A program made the position numbers and the translations under genes. DNA of 33,066 nucleotides from Chloroflexota bacterium (GTDB taxonomy: Bacteria > Chloroflexota > UBA6077): assembly GCA_021806765.1 (NCBI GenBank), contig JAJZQR010000019.1, positions 1-33,066 of the forward strand, read 5' to 3'. The notes beneath the pieces are model-generated. The model was given only the letters and a program-made list of their open reading frames with translations. It ran no database searches and was not told where the DNA came from. Within the stretch, counting starts at the first letter, position 1. Every line of letters starts with the position of its first letter. This document shows, piece after piece, positions 23,253-32,743 of this stretch.

Positions 23253-23954
23253 ATGGCGTTACAAGTGGACCGCGAACAGCTGGACAGCTTCTGTCTCGAG
23301 TTGTTCCGCACGCTGGATGGCTTGGGACTCCTGCCGCGCCAGTTGCGGGTGAAACCGAACGAGTTCGAAAAGTATCCGCGTCTGCTGTTCGGCTGCGTCC
23401 AGCGTTACAACGATGTGGATGCAGGCTTCAAGGAGTGGGAAAGCCGCATCCTGCGTGACGCGCCCTATCGCAAAGAGGAGCATTACCCCGGACTGGAAGC
23501 CTTGCGGCGGTGGATGGTGAACAATGAGGGGATCTTCACCAAGAAGCTGAACCAGCAGCACCTCCGCACCAGCCTCTACGCGCGCGTGTTCAACTATCTC
23601 TATCCACGCCGCGTGCTCGCGAATGCTTACTGTGTGACCTACAAAGGCGAGACGGAGGTCGCAGCGAAGTTTAGCCAGTTTGCCAACGCGAGGAGCGCAG
23701 ACGATAAACAGTCGTATCAAGGTGTGCTGGAAGATGTGCTCAACAGCACTTTTCCGGGGGCAGTTCTGGACACGGTTGCGAGGGTGAAGGAAACCTACAG
23801 CGACGAGTGGGAAACGATAGTTGAGGACGCGCGGTCCGGTCTCATTGCCGGGGCCGCGTATTATGCCAGGGTGCTGCGAGGCAAAGAACCTGTGGTTGCG
23901 CCGAACGACGGGGAGCAAGCCGAACCGGAAGACTCGAAGGAGGGATTAGCGTGA
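23253..23954 (+). CDS. Unrecognised 233-aa protein in the Cascade operon (possible Cas11-like small subunit)
   Basis: I do not recognise a family. The protein looks mainly helical, with many charged residues and several aromatic clusters (LRTSLYARVFNYLYPRRVLANAYCV near residues 108-132), and ends in an acidic tail. It starts one base after the large-subunit gene and overlaps csc2 by 4 bases, so it is made together with Cascade subunits. In known type I-D systems the small subunit Cas11d is translated from an internal start in cas10d. A separate gene here, next to a shortened large subunit, could encode the small subunit or the detached C-terminal helical domain of Cas10d. This is an inference from position and composition. 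Confidence 0.6.
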   Translation: MALQVDREQLDSFCLELFRTLDGLGLLPRQLRVKPNEFEKYPRLLFGCVQRYNDVDAGFKEWESRILRDAPYRKEEHYPGLEALRRWMVNNEGIFTKKLNQQHLRTSLYARVFNYLYPRRVLANAYCVTYKGETEVAAKFSQFANARSADDKQSYQGVLEDVLNSTFPGAVLDTVARVKETYSDEWETIVEDARSGLIAGAAYYARVLRGKEPVVAPNDGEQAEPEDSKEGLA

Positions 23955-25009
23955 GCCAGGTGGAGGATTTCAGCAAAGGATTGGCAGACGTGCAGACGTT
24001 GACGCCGCGTGACGTGAAGGGCAAGAGGATCGCCCAAGCCGTCTACACGCGGCAGGTCGTGACGGTTGTTGGTGTGAAGACGGCAACGAGCCGTTTCCTG
24101 CCCGTTTCACACGCGGGTTACTCAAACGAAACCTATGTGGACAAGGTGGAGCTGCTTGGCAAGACGCGCGCCGAGTTCATCGGCCGCAAGTTGAAGGGCA
24201 TAGAACGGCGGGCGCACATGAGCCTGTTCCGCGAGATGACGGAGGCGGAATCCAAGAATGGCTGGCGCGATTTCTTCGTTGAAAAGTTCGGCAAGGCCTG
24301 CACCATCCCCGACGGCTTGTGCATCGCCTGCTGGAACTGCTCACTGTTTGGCGGTTTGGAGGCGGGCAAGGGCGCAACGTTCTCTCGCGTGCGCTACTTC
24401 GACACCTTTTCTGTCGAGGACGCCGCCGAGTGTATCCAGACCGACGACTCGCCGGAGCAAATGGCGATTGGCAACACGGTGGGTGAAGACCTGAGTGTGG
24501 AGAGGGGCGAGGCATCGTTCCACCGCTACGAATACGTCAAGGCGGGCACGCGCTTTCCGTTCATCACCATCATCGAGAGCCCTGGCCTGCTGGATGTGGC
24601 GGGGTATCTTGCCGCTGTGAAGCTGGCGGACCAGCACGGCTACGGCAAGTATTCGGCGAGCCACGGGAAGTTCCAGACCGAGTTCCTCGCAGTCTCCACA
24701 GGCTATCCGCTCTTTTCGGTGCTGGACATGCTGACATGGCTGGAAAGCGAAGGGAAGTCTGGGGAGAGGGAGAGTAACGGCGGTAAGTCTGAGGGTGATA
24801 GGAGTGAGAATCGGATTGCTCAACGGCAGATAACCGACAAGCTGAGGTTTGAGGCGGCTGTCGGTTCGCCCGTCTCCCTGCTCGGCAGCGACGTGGACGA
24901 GGTGAGCAAGAAACTGGACAGCGAGTTCAAGGCCTACGTCGCTGCCCTCAACGCTCCACGGCAGGCCGACAACGCAGAGGCGAAGGGCAAAGGCAAGAGA
25001 GTCAAGTGA
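23951..25009 (+). CDS. csc2: Type I-D backbone subunit Csc2 (Cas7 family)
   Basis: The 352-residue protein matches Csc2, the Cas7-type RAMP that polymerises along the crRNA spacer. Recognisable blocks are the early TATSRFLPVSHAGYSNE region, a cysteine cluster and glycine turn (CIACWNCSLFGGLEAGKG), a central loop (YEYVKAGTRFP) and YGKYSASHGKFQTEFLAV, which parallels the YGAQTTRTGRV block of cyanobacterial Csc2. The C-terminal 90 residues are charged and less conserved. The GTG start overlaps the previous stop codon by 4 bases (GTGA). Csc1 follows directly. Confidence 0.85.
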   Translation: MSQVEDFSKGLADVQTLTPRDVKGKRIAQAVYTRQVVTVVGVKTATSRFLPVSHAGYSNETYVDKVELLGKTRAEFIGRKLKGIERRAHMSLFREMTEAESKNGWRDFFVEKFGKACTIPDGLCIACWNCSLFGGLEAGKGATFSRVRYFDTFSVEDAAECIQTDDSPEQMAIGNTVGEDLSVERGEASFHRYEYVKAGTRFPFITIIESPGLLDVAGYLAAVKLADQHGYGKYSASHGKFQTEFLAVSTGYPLFSVLDMLTWLESEGKSGERESNGGKSEGDRSENRIAQRQITDKLRFEAAVGSPVSLLGSDVDEVSKKLDSEFKAYVAALNAPRQADNAEAKGKGKRVK

Positions 25010-25019
25010 GGTGGGTTCA

Positions 25020-25790
25020 ATGCTTTACGCGCGCGCCCTGCTGCTGCGCAACTGCGGGCGGTTCACGCACGTCAGCTCCGACTTCGGCTCACAGTATTAC
25101 ACGCACACCTTCGTCACCAGTGAGGCGCTCTATGCCGGCCTGACACGCGGAGTCACCTGGCGACATGAAAGCAAGTTCGTGGATCTGGCGGAAGACGCAA
25201 AGAAGTCCACGAGCAGTGATTACTTCGTGTGTGACTACAACGTGGACGCGAAGCCGCTCTGGTTCACGCCCGGTGTATTCGTGGATGGACATCTTGGCGT
25301 GCTGCCCAAGCAACGCGGCGTGGTCGACAAGAACGACTTCAACGTCGTGGATGAGGGTTATCCTGGCACAGGTGGGGGAGGACGTGCTTATTACTGCCCC
25401 ACGTATGGACGCATCGAAAGCGTCTTGCCCGACCATCGGTTGTTGACCTGTGCTTTCTCTCTGAGGCGCACCGAGCTGGAGGGTTTCGTGTTGGGCCAGA
25501 CCTTCATGCTGGGAAAGAAGCGAACGATGTTCCAGCTGGTCTGGCTCTCTGAGACTGATGAAGGGCTGTACCAGGAAGGGAACTGTGCCACACCGTTCCT
25601 ACAAGTGGGCGTGGACGACGTGCGGCGTTTTGCCAGCTATGAGATCTTGGCAGCGACGATGCGGTACCTGCTCGTACGCGGCGAGTTGCGCGAATCAGGT
25701 TCGTACTGGCGTTTCTCGTGCGACGACCATCCGGTATGCCTGCCAGAATGGTACCTTCGCGTAAGCCCGATAGGGAGCTTGGTGGGTTGA
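25020..25790 (+). CDS. csc1: Type I-D subunit Csc1 (Cas5 family)
   Basis: The 256-residue protein fits Csc1, the Cas5-type RAMP that caps the 5' handle of the crRNA. The N-terminus LYARALLLRNCGRFTHVSSDFGSQYYTHTFVTSEALYAGL matches the family pattern of a first strand followed by a Y-x-H-x-x-x-x-x-x-A-L-x-x-x-L helix, and FMLGKKRTMFQL matches the later glycine-lysine turn. The ATG at 25020 follows GAGGTGG; a GTG at 25011 is in frame. The gene has the moderate GC of the effector genes, and the change to high GC happens right at its 3' end. Confidence 0.8.
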   Translation: MLYARALLLRNCGRFTHVSSDFGSQYYTHTFVTSEALYAGLTRGVTWRHESKFVDLAEDAKKSTSSDYFVCDYNVDAKPLWFTPGVFVDGHLGVLPKQRGVVDKNDFNVVDEGYPGTGGGGRAYYCPTYGRIESVLPDHRLLTCAFSLRRTELEGFVLGQTFMLGKKRTMFQLVWLSETDEGLYQEGNCATPFLQVGVDDVRRFASYEILAATMRYLLVRGELRESGSYWRFSCDDHPVCLPEWYLRVSPIGSLVG

Positions 25791-26779
25791 GCGGTTCCAC
25801 TTTCGCCGCCCACCATCTGACCTTCCGCTGTCGGGTGGTGGAGCCGATCGTCTTGCGGGAGCACAAGGGCTCCGCCATTCGGGGCGCCATCTTCGGCGCG
25901 GTGCGATATCAGTTCTGCGTCCGCAAGGAGCTGGAGAGCTGCCACCCCTGCCAGTTGGTCGCCAACTGCCCGGTCTCCTTCCTGCTCGCCACGGTGGACG
26001 ACAACGGACGAAGGGGTGACGACGTTCCTCGACCCTACACCGTCCAGCCGCCCCTGGGACCGGCGGTTCAGTACGCCCCCGGGGAGCCGCTGGAGTTCGG
26101 GGTCACCCTCTACGCTCGCGCCCTGTCCCACCTTCCCTACCTCCTCGTGGCGGTTCGGAACCTGGAGCGGTACGGGCTCGGCGGGAGAACGCCCGGGCCG
26201 GACGGGTGGTGGCGGCGGGGCGGCTTCCGGATCGAGCGGATAGTCGCCACGGACCCCCTGGACGGCCGCACCGAGGTGGTGATGGAGGAGGGCGACAACC
26301 TGGTCCACGTGCCCGACTTCGGGGTGACCCACGAGGCCGTCCTGCGGAGGGCGGGCGCCATGGCGCAGCCGGAGCGGGTCACAGTCCACTTCCTGACCCC
26401 TACGCGGCTCATAGAGCAGGGGCGGCTGGTGCAGCGGCCCCTCTTCCGCCCCCTGTTCCAGCGGCTGGTCGAGCGACTCTCATCCCTCTGGGAGCAGTAC
26501 GCAGGGGCCTCACCGCCCCTGGACTTCGCGTCGGTGATGGCCGCCGCCGAGCGGGTCCGCACGGTCGAAGATGCCACCCGCTGGGTGGAGCTGGAGAGCT
26601 ACTCCTCGCGGCGCAACGTGCGAACCCCTATCGGTGGCTTCGTGGGGCTGGCGACCTTCGAGGGGCCGCTGGCTCCGCTCCTCCCCTGGCTCATCTGGGG
26701 GGAGTACACCCACGTGGGGAAGAACGCCGTGAAGGGCGACGGCTGGTATCGCCTGGAGACGGTAGGGGCCGATGTCTGA
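25787..26779 (+). CDS. cas6: Cas6 pre-crRNA endoribonuclease
   Basis: The protein of about 330 residues belongs to the RAMP Cas6 group with the CRISPR_Cas6 C-terminal domain. HHLTFRCRVVEPIVLREHKGSAIRGAIFGAV opens the first ferredoxin-like domain, a CxxC-like segment follows (CHPCQLVANC), and IWGEYTHVGKNAVKGDGWYRLE is the glycine-rich end motif. It cuts the repeat hairpin and leaves the 8-nt handle. A TTG at 25787, overlapping the csc1 stop and following AGGGAG by 9 bases, is the preferred start; an ATG at 25748 is possible. It overlaps cas1 by 8 bases. Sampled GC is about 70%, well above the effector genes. Confidence 0.85.
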   Translation: MSGSTFAAHHLTFRCRVVEPIVLREHKGSAIRGAIFGAVRYQFCVRKELESCHPCQLVANCPVSFLLATVDDNGRRGDDVPRPYTVQPPLGPAVQYAPGEPLEFGVTLYARALSHLPYLLVAVRNLERYGLGGRTPGPDGWWRRGGFRIERIVATDPLDGRTEVVMEEGDNLVHVPDFGVTHEAVLRRAGAMAQPERVTVHFLTPTRLIEQGRLVQRPLFRPLFQRLVERLSSLWEQYAGASPPLDFASVMAAAERVRTVEDATRWVELESYSSRRNVRTPIGGFVGLATFEGPLAPLLPWLIWGEYTHVGKNAVKGDGWYRLETVGADV

Positions 26780-27869
26780 GCCGACGGCTGCTGAGGCGGG
26801 CCAGGAAGAGGAAGAGAAGAAGGAAGCGGAGCTCGGGGCCAGGGTCACCGAGGATGGCCATCTCCTGGTCACGGAGTTCGGCGCCTTTCTCGGACTCCAC
26901 AGCGAGAGGCTCCAGCTCTCCCGCAAGGGGCAGTTGCTGCTGGAGGTCCCTCTGGTGAAGCTCGCCCACGTTCTGGTGCTGTCGAACGGAGTGTCCATCA
27001 GCAGCAACCTGATCCGCGAGTGCTGCTTGCGGGGCATTCCCGTTACTTTCGTGGACAGTCGCGGCGACCCCTACGCCACCGTCATCTCGCCCGACCTGAC
27101 CGGGACGGTCCGAACCCGGAGGGAGCAGCTGCTGGCCTACGCGGACGGTCGGGGCGTCCACCTGGCCCGCTGCTTCGCACGGGGCAAGCTGGCCAACCAG
27201 GTGAACCTGCTGCGCTACTCGGCCAAGTACCGGCGATCCAGGGATCCCGAGCTGTTCGACCGCCTGCGGGAGCGCTGGCTCAGCATCGAGGATATCGCGG
27301 CGGGGCTGGATCGGCTCCAGGGCTCCACGGTGGAGGAGGTGCGTGGGGAGCTGCTGGCCGTGGAGGGGCGAGCGGCCCAGCACTACTGGGAGGGGGTGAG
27401 GGATCTGCTGGTCGAGGAGCACGATTGGCCGGGTCGGGAGACCCGGGGCGCCGATGATCTGATCAACTCCCTGCTCAACTACGGGTACGGCGTCCTCGCC
27501 TCCAAGGTGCAGCAGGCGCTGGTGCTGGCGGGCCTGGACCCATTCGCCGGGTTCACGCACGCCGATCGAGCCGGCAAGCACTCCCTGGTCTACGACCTCA
27601 TAGAGGAGTTCCGGCAGGCGGTGGTGGACCGCACGGTGTTGGCGCTGCTGAACCGACGGATGGATCTGGCCGTGGAGGGGGGCAAGCTGACCGATGCGAC
27701 CCGCCGGCTGGCCGCTGAGAAGGTGCTGGAGAGGCTAGAGCAGGGGACGGAGCGGTACGACGGGAAGAAGAGGTCGATCCGCGCCATCCTTCACGCCCAG
27801 GCTCGCCACATGGCCACCTACGTCCGGGGCGAGGGGAAGCCGTACTCCCCCTTCGTCGCAAGTTGGTAG
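26772..27869 (+). CDS. cas1: Cas1 integrase
   Basis: The 365-residue protein carries the Cas1 metal site: E198 (LLAVEGRAAQHYW), H263 (DPFAGFTHADRAGKHSLVYDL) and the acidic pair around D275 and E278. The N-terminal 25 residues are Glu/Lys-rich and not part of the usual fold, which begins near residue 30 (HLLVTEFGAFLGL). With Cas2 it integrates new spacers at the leader end of the array. It overlaps cas6 and is followed by cas2 after 7 bases. Confidence 0.95.
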   Translation: MSEPTAAEAGQEEEEKKEAELGARVTEDGHLLVTEFGAFLGLHSERLQLSRKGQLLLEVPLVKLAHVLVLSNGVSISSNLIRECCLRGIPVTFVDSRGDPYATVISPDLTGTVRTRREQLLAYADGRGVHLARCFARGKLANQVNLLRYSAKYRRSRDPELFDRLRERWLSIEDIAAGLDRLQGSTVEEVRGELLAVEGRAAQHYWEGVRDLLVEEHDWPGRETRGADDLINSLLNYGYGVLASKVQQALVLAGLDPFAGFTHADRAGKHSLVYDLIEEFRQAVVDRTVLALLNRRMDLAVEGGKLTDATRRLAAEKVLERLEQGTERYDGKKRSIRAILHAQARHMATYVRGEGKPYSPFVASW

Positions 27870-27876
27870 AGGCGAC

Positions 27877-28134
27877 GTGATCTGCCTGCTGGTGTACGAC
27901 ATCCCGAGCGACAGGCTGCGGGCAAAGGTGGCGGACATCTGCCTGGACTACGGCCTGGAGCGCGTCCAGTACAGCACCTTCCTGGGGGAACTGAACCACA
28001 ACCGCCAGGGCGAGCTGCTCCAGAAGCTGCGGCGCCGCATCGGCAAGCAGGAGGCCAACGTGCGGCTCTTCCCCATCTGCGAGAAGGACCTCCGGCTCCG
28101 TCGCGAGATCGTGGTCCAGGAGACCGGCTCATGA
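27877..28134 (+). CDS. cas2: Cas2
   Basis: The 85-residue protein is typical Cas2: MICLLVYDIPSDR with the conserved D8, then YGLERVQYSTFLGELN and LFPICEK. It forms the dimer that bridges two Cas1 dimers. The start is GTG. It overlaps cas4 by 4 bases (ATGA). Confidence 0.95.
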   Translation: MICLLVYDIPSDRLRAKVADICLDYGLERVQYSTFLGELNHNRQGELLQKLRRRIGKQEANVRLFPICEKDLRLRREIVVQETGS

Positions 28135-28787
28135 ACCCAGGACCCGGAGCTCAGAACGCCGAACCGGAATCGCTGCTGCAGCTAACGGTCAGCGACGTGC
28201 GGCAGTGGGTCTACTGCCCCAGGATCGTCTATTACCGCTTGTGCTTGCCGCTCAGGAGGCCCGTGACCTACAAGATGGAGGAGGGCAAGCTGCAGCACCA
28301 GCGGATCGAGGAGTTGGAGCGGCGGCGCACCCTGCGCTTCTACGGCCTGCGGGAGGAGGAGCGGAGTGGGGAGGTGGAGCGGTGCTTCCACCCACACCTG
28401 TACTCGCGAATGCTGGGGCTCTCGGGCGTGGTGGACCTGGTGCTGGTGGCGCCATCGGAGGCGATTCCGGTGGAATACAAGCACACCGAAGCGTCGCCGG
28501 GGCTGAATCACAAGTATCAGCTGGTCGCTTATGCCCTGCTGGTGGAGGAGCAGTGGGGCAGGCCGGTTCGGCGAGCCTTCGTGCATACCCTGGCAAGCGA
28601 CCGGCTGGAGGAGGTGGCCATCACGCCCAACGGGCGCACCTTCGTGGGCAAGGTCCTGCGCGAGATCCGCGGCATGGTCGCGGCCGAGCGGTTGCCCGAG
28701 GCGACGCGGCAGCGGGGCAGGTGTGTGGACTGCGAGTACCGCCTCTTTTGTGGAGACGTGGAGGTGGGCGTTGTTCTTCCTGAGTGA
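28131..28787 (+). CDS. cas4: Cas4 iron-sulphur nuclease
   Basis: The 218-residue protein is a RecB-type nuclease. D102 (SGVVDLVL), E115 and K117 (PVEYKHTE) form the active site. C29 (VYCPR) with C198, C201 and C207 (CVDCEYRLFC) would hold a 4Fe-4S cluster. Cas4 trims prespacers and selects those with a PAM. It is the last gene of the operon, 442 bases before the first repeat. Confidence 0.93.
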   Translation: MNPGPGAQNAEPESLLQLTVSDVRQWVYCPRIVYYRLCLPLRRPVTYKMEEGKLQHQRIEELERRRTLRFYGLREEERSGEVERCFHPHLYSRMLGLSGVVDLVLVAPSEAIPVEYKHTEASPGLNHKYQLVAYALLVEEQWGRPVRRAFVHTLASDRLEEVAITPNGRTFVGKVLREIRGMVAAERLPEATRQRGRCVDCEYRLFCGDVEVGVVLPE

Positions 28788-29229
28788 CGACGAACGGCGC
28801 ATGGTGCTGGGCAAGCTGTTGCCGGAGCTGAGGATGGTGCAGGGTCGGTTCGACGCGAGGAGTGGATCCCCGGGGGGCGCTGCGCCCGGCTCGCTCGGCG
28901 AATCGTGGCCGGTGCGGTGGTGGCGGACGTGGCGCGGAGAGGGCTCTACAGGCCCACCTTCGCGAACCTGCTTCGCGGCGCCCCCGGTTTGGGGGTTCGC
29001 CGGGGCACGTTGCCGTCGGGGACCGGCCGGGTCGTGCGTGGGCCGCCGTGGATCTGCTTCGCAAAACCTATGGGGTACGGGGCAGAAAAGCGGTTCTCGA
29101 AAGGAGGGGGCACTGGGGGTGGAAAGTGGCATCCTGGCGCCGGGGAGTGACACACCAGGAAGGCCAGGAATGGGTCTGAGTCGACGCAGACGGGAATTTG
29201 GAGCAGCTACGTGCGTGCGCACGGGGGCG
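28788..29229 (+). other. CRISPR leader region
   Basis: The stretch lies between cas4 and the first repeat, on the side opposite to the degenerate last repeat, so it is the leader side. No supported gene is seen. It is not AT-rich as a whole. CCCCC (28981-28985) and GGGGG (28991-28995) form a small hairpin that may end the cas transcript. GTGCG (29211-29215) and CGCAC (29218-29222) form a short hairpin that ends 8 bases before the first repeat. No convincing promoter was recognised. Confidence 0.6.
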
Positions 29230-32200
29230 GTTCCGATGGTCACGATCCGATGAAGGATACTGAAAGACCCGTTGGGGCGCCGTGGCCGTCAGCGGGCCGG
29301 AGTTCCGATGGTCACGATCCGATGAAGGATACTGAAAGGAACGCCATGCAGTGGCAGTCTATGCAGGTCAGGCCGGTTCCGATGGTCACGATCCGATGAA
29401 GGATACTGAAAGACTACCCACACCAGCATGTAACCGAACTGGGCGCCCCCCGTTCCGATGGTCACGATCCGATGAAGGATACTGAAAGACCCCTTACCAT
29501 TCCAGCGAGCTATCACCACCGCGGGATGTTCCGATGGTCACGATCCGATGAAGGATACTGAAAGTTGCCGGTGCGCTCGTGTATCACCCCGCCGGGGATG
29601 CGTTCCGATGGTCACGATCCGATGAAGGATACTGAAAGGTCATCCTGCTTTTTGGTGTACTTGCCGGCAGGGACGTTCCGATGGTCACGATCCGATGAAG
29701 GATACTGAAAGGAGCCTGGGGGGCACCTCCAGCAGCATCACGGGTGCTCGTTCCGATGGTCACGATCCGATGAAGGATACTGAAAGATGATAGATTCCAG
29801 CGCCGCAGCATCCTGGAGCAAGTTCCGATGGTCACGATCCGATGAAGGATACTGAAAGTAGGAGCACCAGGGCGATCAGGGCCATGGACGCGAGGTTCCG
29901 ATGGTCACGATCCGATGAAGGATACTGAAAGTGGGAGGCCGAGCCTGCCGCCCCTGCTCCCGTGCCCACGTTCCGATGGTCACGATCCGATGAAGGATAC
30001 TGAAAGTCGCAGTAGCGCCATCATTCTGAACGCCACCTGCGCGTTCCGATGGTCACGATCCGATGAAGGATACTGAAAGGCATGGAAGGGCGGATGCTAC
30101 GTGAGTGGTCACGGGTGTTCCGATGGTCACGATCCGATGAAGGATACTGAAAGAAGCTGTCCAGGTGAGATAGTCGACCTGCGTATCGAAGTTCCGATGG
30201 TCACGATCCGATGAAGGATACTGAAAGGAGGCAGGTCCGTGGTTATGACCGTCGGCTTGTGCATTGTTCCGATGGTCACGATCCGATGAAGGATACTGAA
30301 AGTTTGGCAAGGAGGTCGACGGCCGCATGGGGGCGGTTGTTCCGATGGTCACGATCCGATGAAGGATACTGAAAGTGGTCCAGCAGCAGGCCGCGTAGTT
30401 CCCTTGTGGGGGGTTCCGATGGTCACGATCCGATGAAGGATACTGAAAGAGGAGTATAACAGTCGGCCTCCCATCGGAGTTGACAAGTTCCGATGGTCAC
30501 GATCCGATGAAGGATACTGAAAGATCCCAGTAATCCCTGTGAGCAGAGGTGTCCAGGTGGTTCCGATGGTCACGATCCGATGAAGGATACTGAAAGTTGA
30601 GCCTCCACCTTCGAGACGCCGTAGCTACGCGGTTCCGATGGTCACGATCCGATGAAGGATACTGAAAGTTGCGTGAGGCACTGCGCCACATCAAGGATGG
30701 CGGCGTTCCGATGGTCACGATCCGATGAAGGATACTGAAAGCCACCACTCTCTGTGTGCCCTGCTACGGGCTCTACAACGTTCCGATGGTCACGATCCGA
30801 TGAAGGATACTGAAAGGTACAGTTGGTTGTCGTACCGCTCGCTGTACCGCTCGTTCCGATGGTCACGATCCGATGAAGGATACTGAAAGATGTGGACGGA
30901 CCGCCAAAGAAGAAGGTAGAAGCGGTGTTCCGATGGTCACGATCCGATGAAGGATACTGAAAGCATAGAGACACTGACCATCCTGTCGAGTGTAGTGGAG
31001 GTTCCGATGGTCACGATCCGATGAAGGATACTGAAAGACGTCTGTGCAACCCAGCGTTCAACGTGGCCGGCATCGGTTCCGATGGTCACGATCCGATGAA
31101 GGATACTGAAAGGACTCCCGTCCTCCCGCGTCTTCTTCAGTTGGGCCGGGGTTCCGATGGTCACGATCCGATGAAGGATACTGAAAGACCAGCTATCCCC
31201 GACCTTGACGCTGTAGGGCCGCCAAGTTCCGATGGTCACGATCCGATGAAGGATACTGAAAGCTACTCTACCGGCATGTCACAGGCGACGGTGGACGGCG
31301 TTCCGATGGTCACGATCCGATGAAGGATACTGAAAGTGAAACCAGGGAGGAGTTCCATCCGTCGCAGGCCTCGTTCCGATGGTCACGATCCGATGAAGGA
31401 TACTGAAAGCTTGCAGGCGATGCTCAGGGCGACCGCCCGCCCCTCAAACCGTTCCGATGGTCACGATCCGATGAAGGATACTGAAAGTAGGTGTGACGGA
31501 ATCCCCTCGGTCCTGTGATGGTGCGTTCCGATGGTCACGATCCGATGAAGGATACTGAAAGTGTCGAGCGTTGGTGAGCATCCACCAGTAGTTGGACGTT
31601 CCGATGGTCACGATCCGATGAAGGATACTGAAAGGCCCTCGTTGCGTGGCCAGCCGTTACCTCTCGATCAGTTCCGATGGTCACGATCCGATGAAGGATA
31701 CTGAAAGTGCCGGTGACGCGCTTGTTGAGTTCGCCCACGAGGCCGTTCCGATGGTCACGATCCGATGAAGGATACTGAAAGCCACCGCCGCCGACTGCAT
31801 CCGCTCAGCTGCCACCCAGGTTCCGATGGTCACGATCCGATGAAGGATACTGAAAGTTCGGCCCCACCTCCCTGGCCTCGGCCACGTAGCTGCGTTCCGA
31901 TGGTCACGATCCGATGAAGGATACTGAAAGACGGCCAGGACTTGGCGAACGAACTGCTGAACATGAGTTCCGATGGTCACGATCCGATGAAGGATACTGA
32001 AAGCCATCATTGGCGAGCAGGAGCAGGTACTGGCCGCACTGGTTCCGATGGTCACGATCCGATGAAGGATACTGAAAGTGCCCCCACTGTGGGGCAGACG
32101 TCGAGGTCTGGCTAGTTCCGATGGTCACGATCCGATGAAGGATACTGAAAGAAGATCGAACTCGCTCTGCAGAAGCTCGGCGTGCTGGCCGTTCCGATGG

Positions 32201-32743
32201 TCACGATCCGATGAAGGATACTGAAAGGCAAATTGGGAGTCGTCACTCCGTTGATGGTGCTACCGTTCCGATGGTCACGATCCGATGAAGGATACTGAAA
32301 GTTATACAGGCGGCGCAGCGAGATTCAAAAACTCGTGCTCGTTCCGATGGTCACGATCCGATGAAGGATACTGAAAGTTCCGTCCGAGGTCCGGGCGAAA
32401 TCACCCTGTGCCGTGTTCCGATGGTCACGATCCGATGAAGGATACTGAAAGACTTGGCTGGCGTACCCGACCCGACGATCAATCAATGTTCCGATGGTCA
32501 CGATCCGATGAAGGATACTGAAAGTGGGAGCCCGAGGGCCAATGCCCAAACCCACTCGACGTTCCGATGGTCACGATCCGATGAAGGATACTGAAAGCAG
32601 CAGCCTCCACCACCACTGCCATCCTGCTCCGCCGGTTCCGATGGTCACGATCCGATGAAGGATACTGAAAGATATGGCGGATCGGTTATTAGAGCATCCA
32701 CGCTTCGTTCCGATGGTCACGATCCGATGAAGGATGGCGAAGG
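29230..32743 (+). CRISPR. CRISPR array, 48 repeats of 37 bases and 47 spacers
   Basis: Counting by hand gives 48 repeats, from 29230 to the last at 32707. The repeat begins GTTCCGATGG and ends ACTGAAAG. Repeats 1-47 look identical. The last differs at repeat positions 30, 31, 32 and 36, so the leader is at the left. Within the repeat ATCC (16-19) and GGAT (26-29) form a small hairpin with loop GATGAA; cleavage after position 29 gives the 8-nt handle ACTGAAAG. Spacers are 35-41 bases, mostly 36-38; the longest (41) is at 31410-31450. No duplicated spacers were noticed by eye. The direction is the same as the cas operon. Confidence 0.98.

Noticed and set aside
28531..29253. 240-residue plus-strand frame through cas4 end and leader
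   Set aside because: It starts inside cas4 in another frame and the part in the leader has no recognisable protein pattern.
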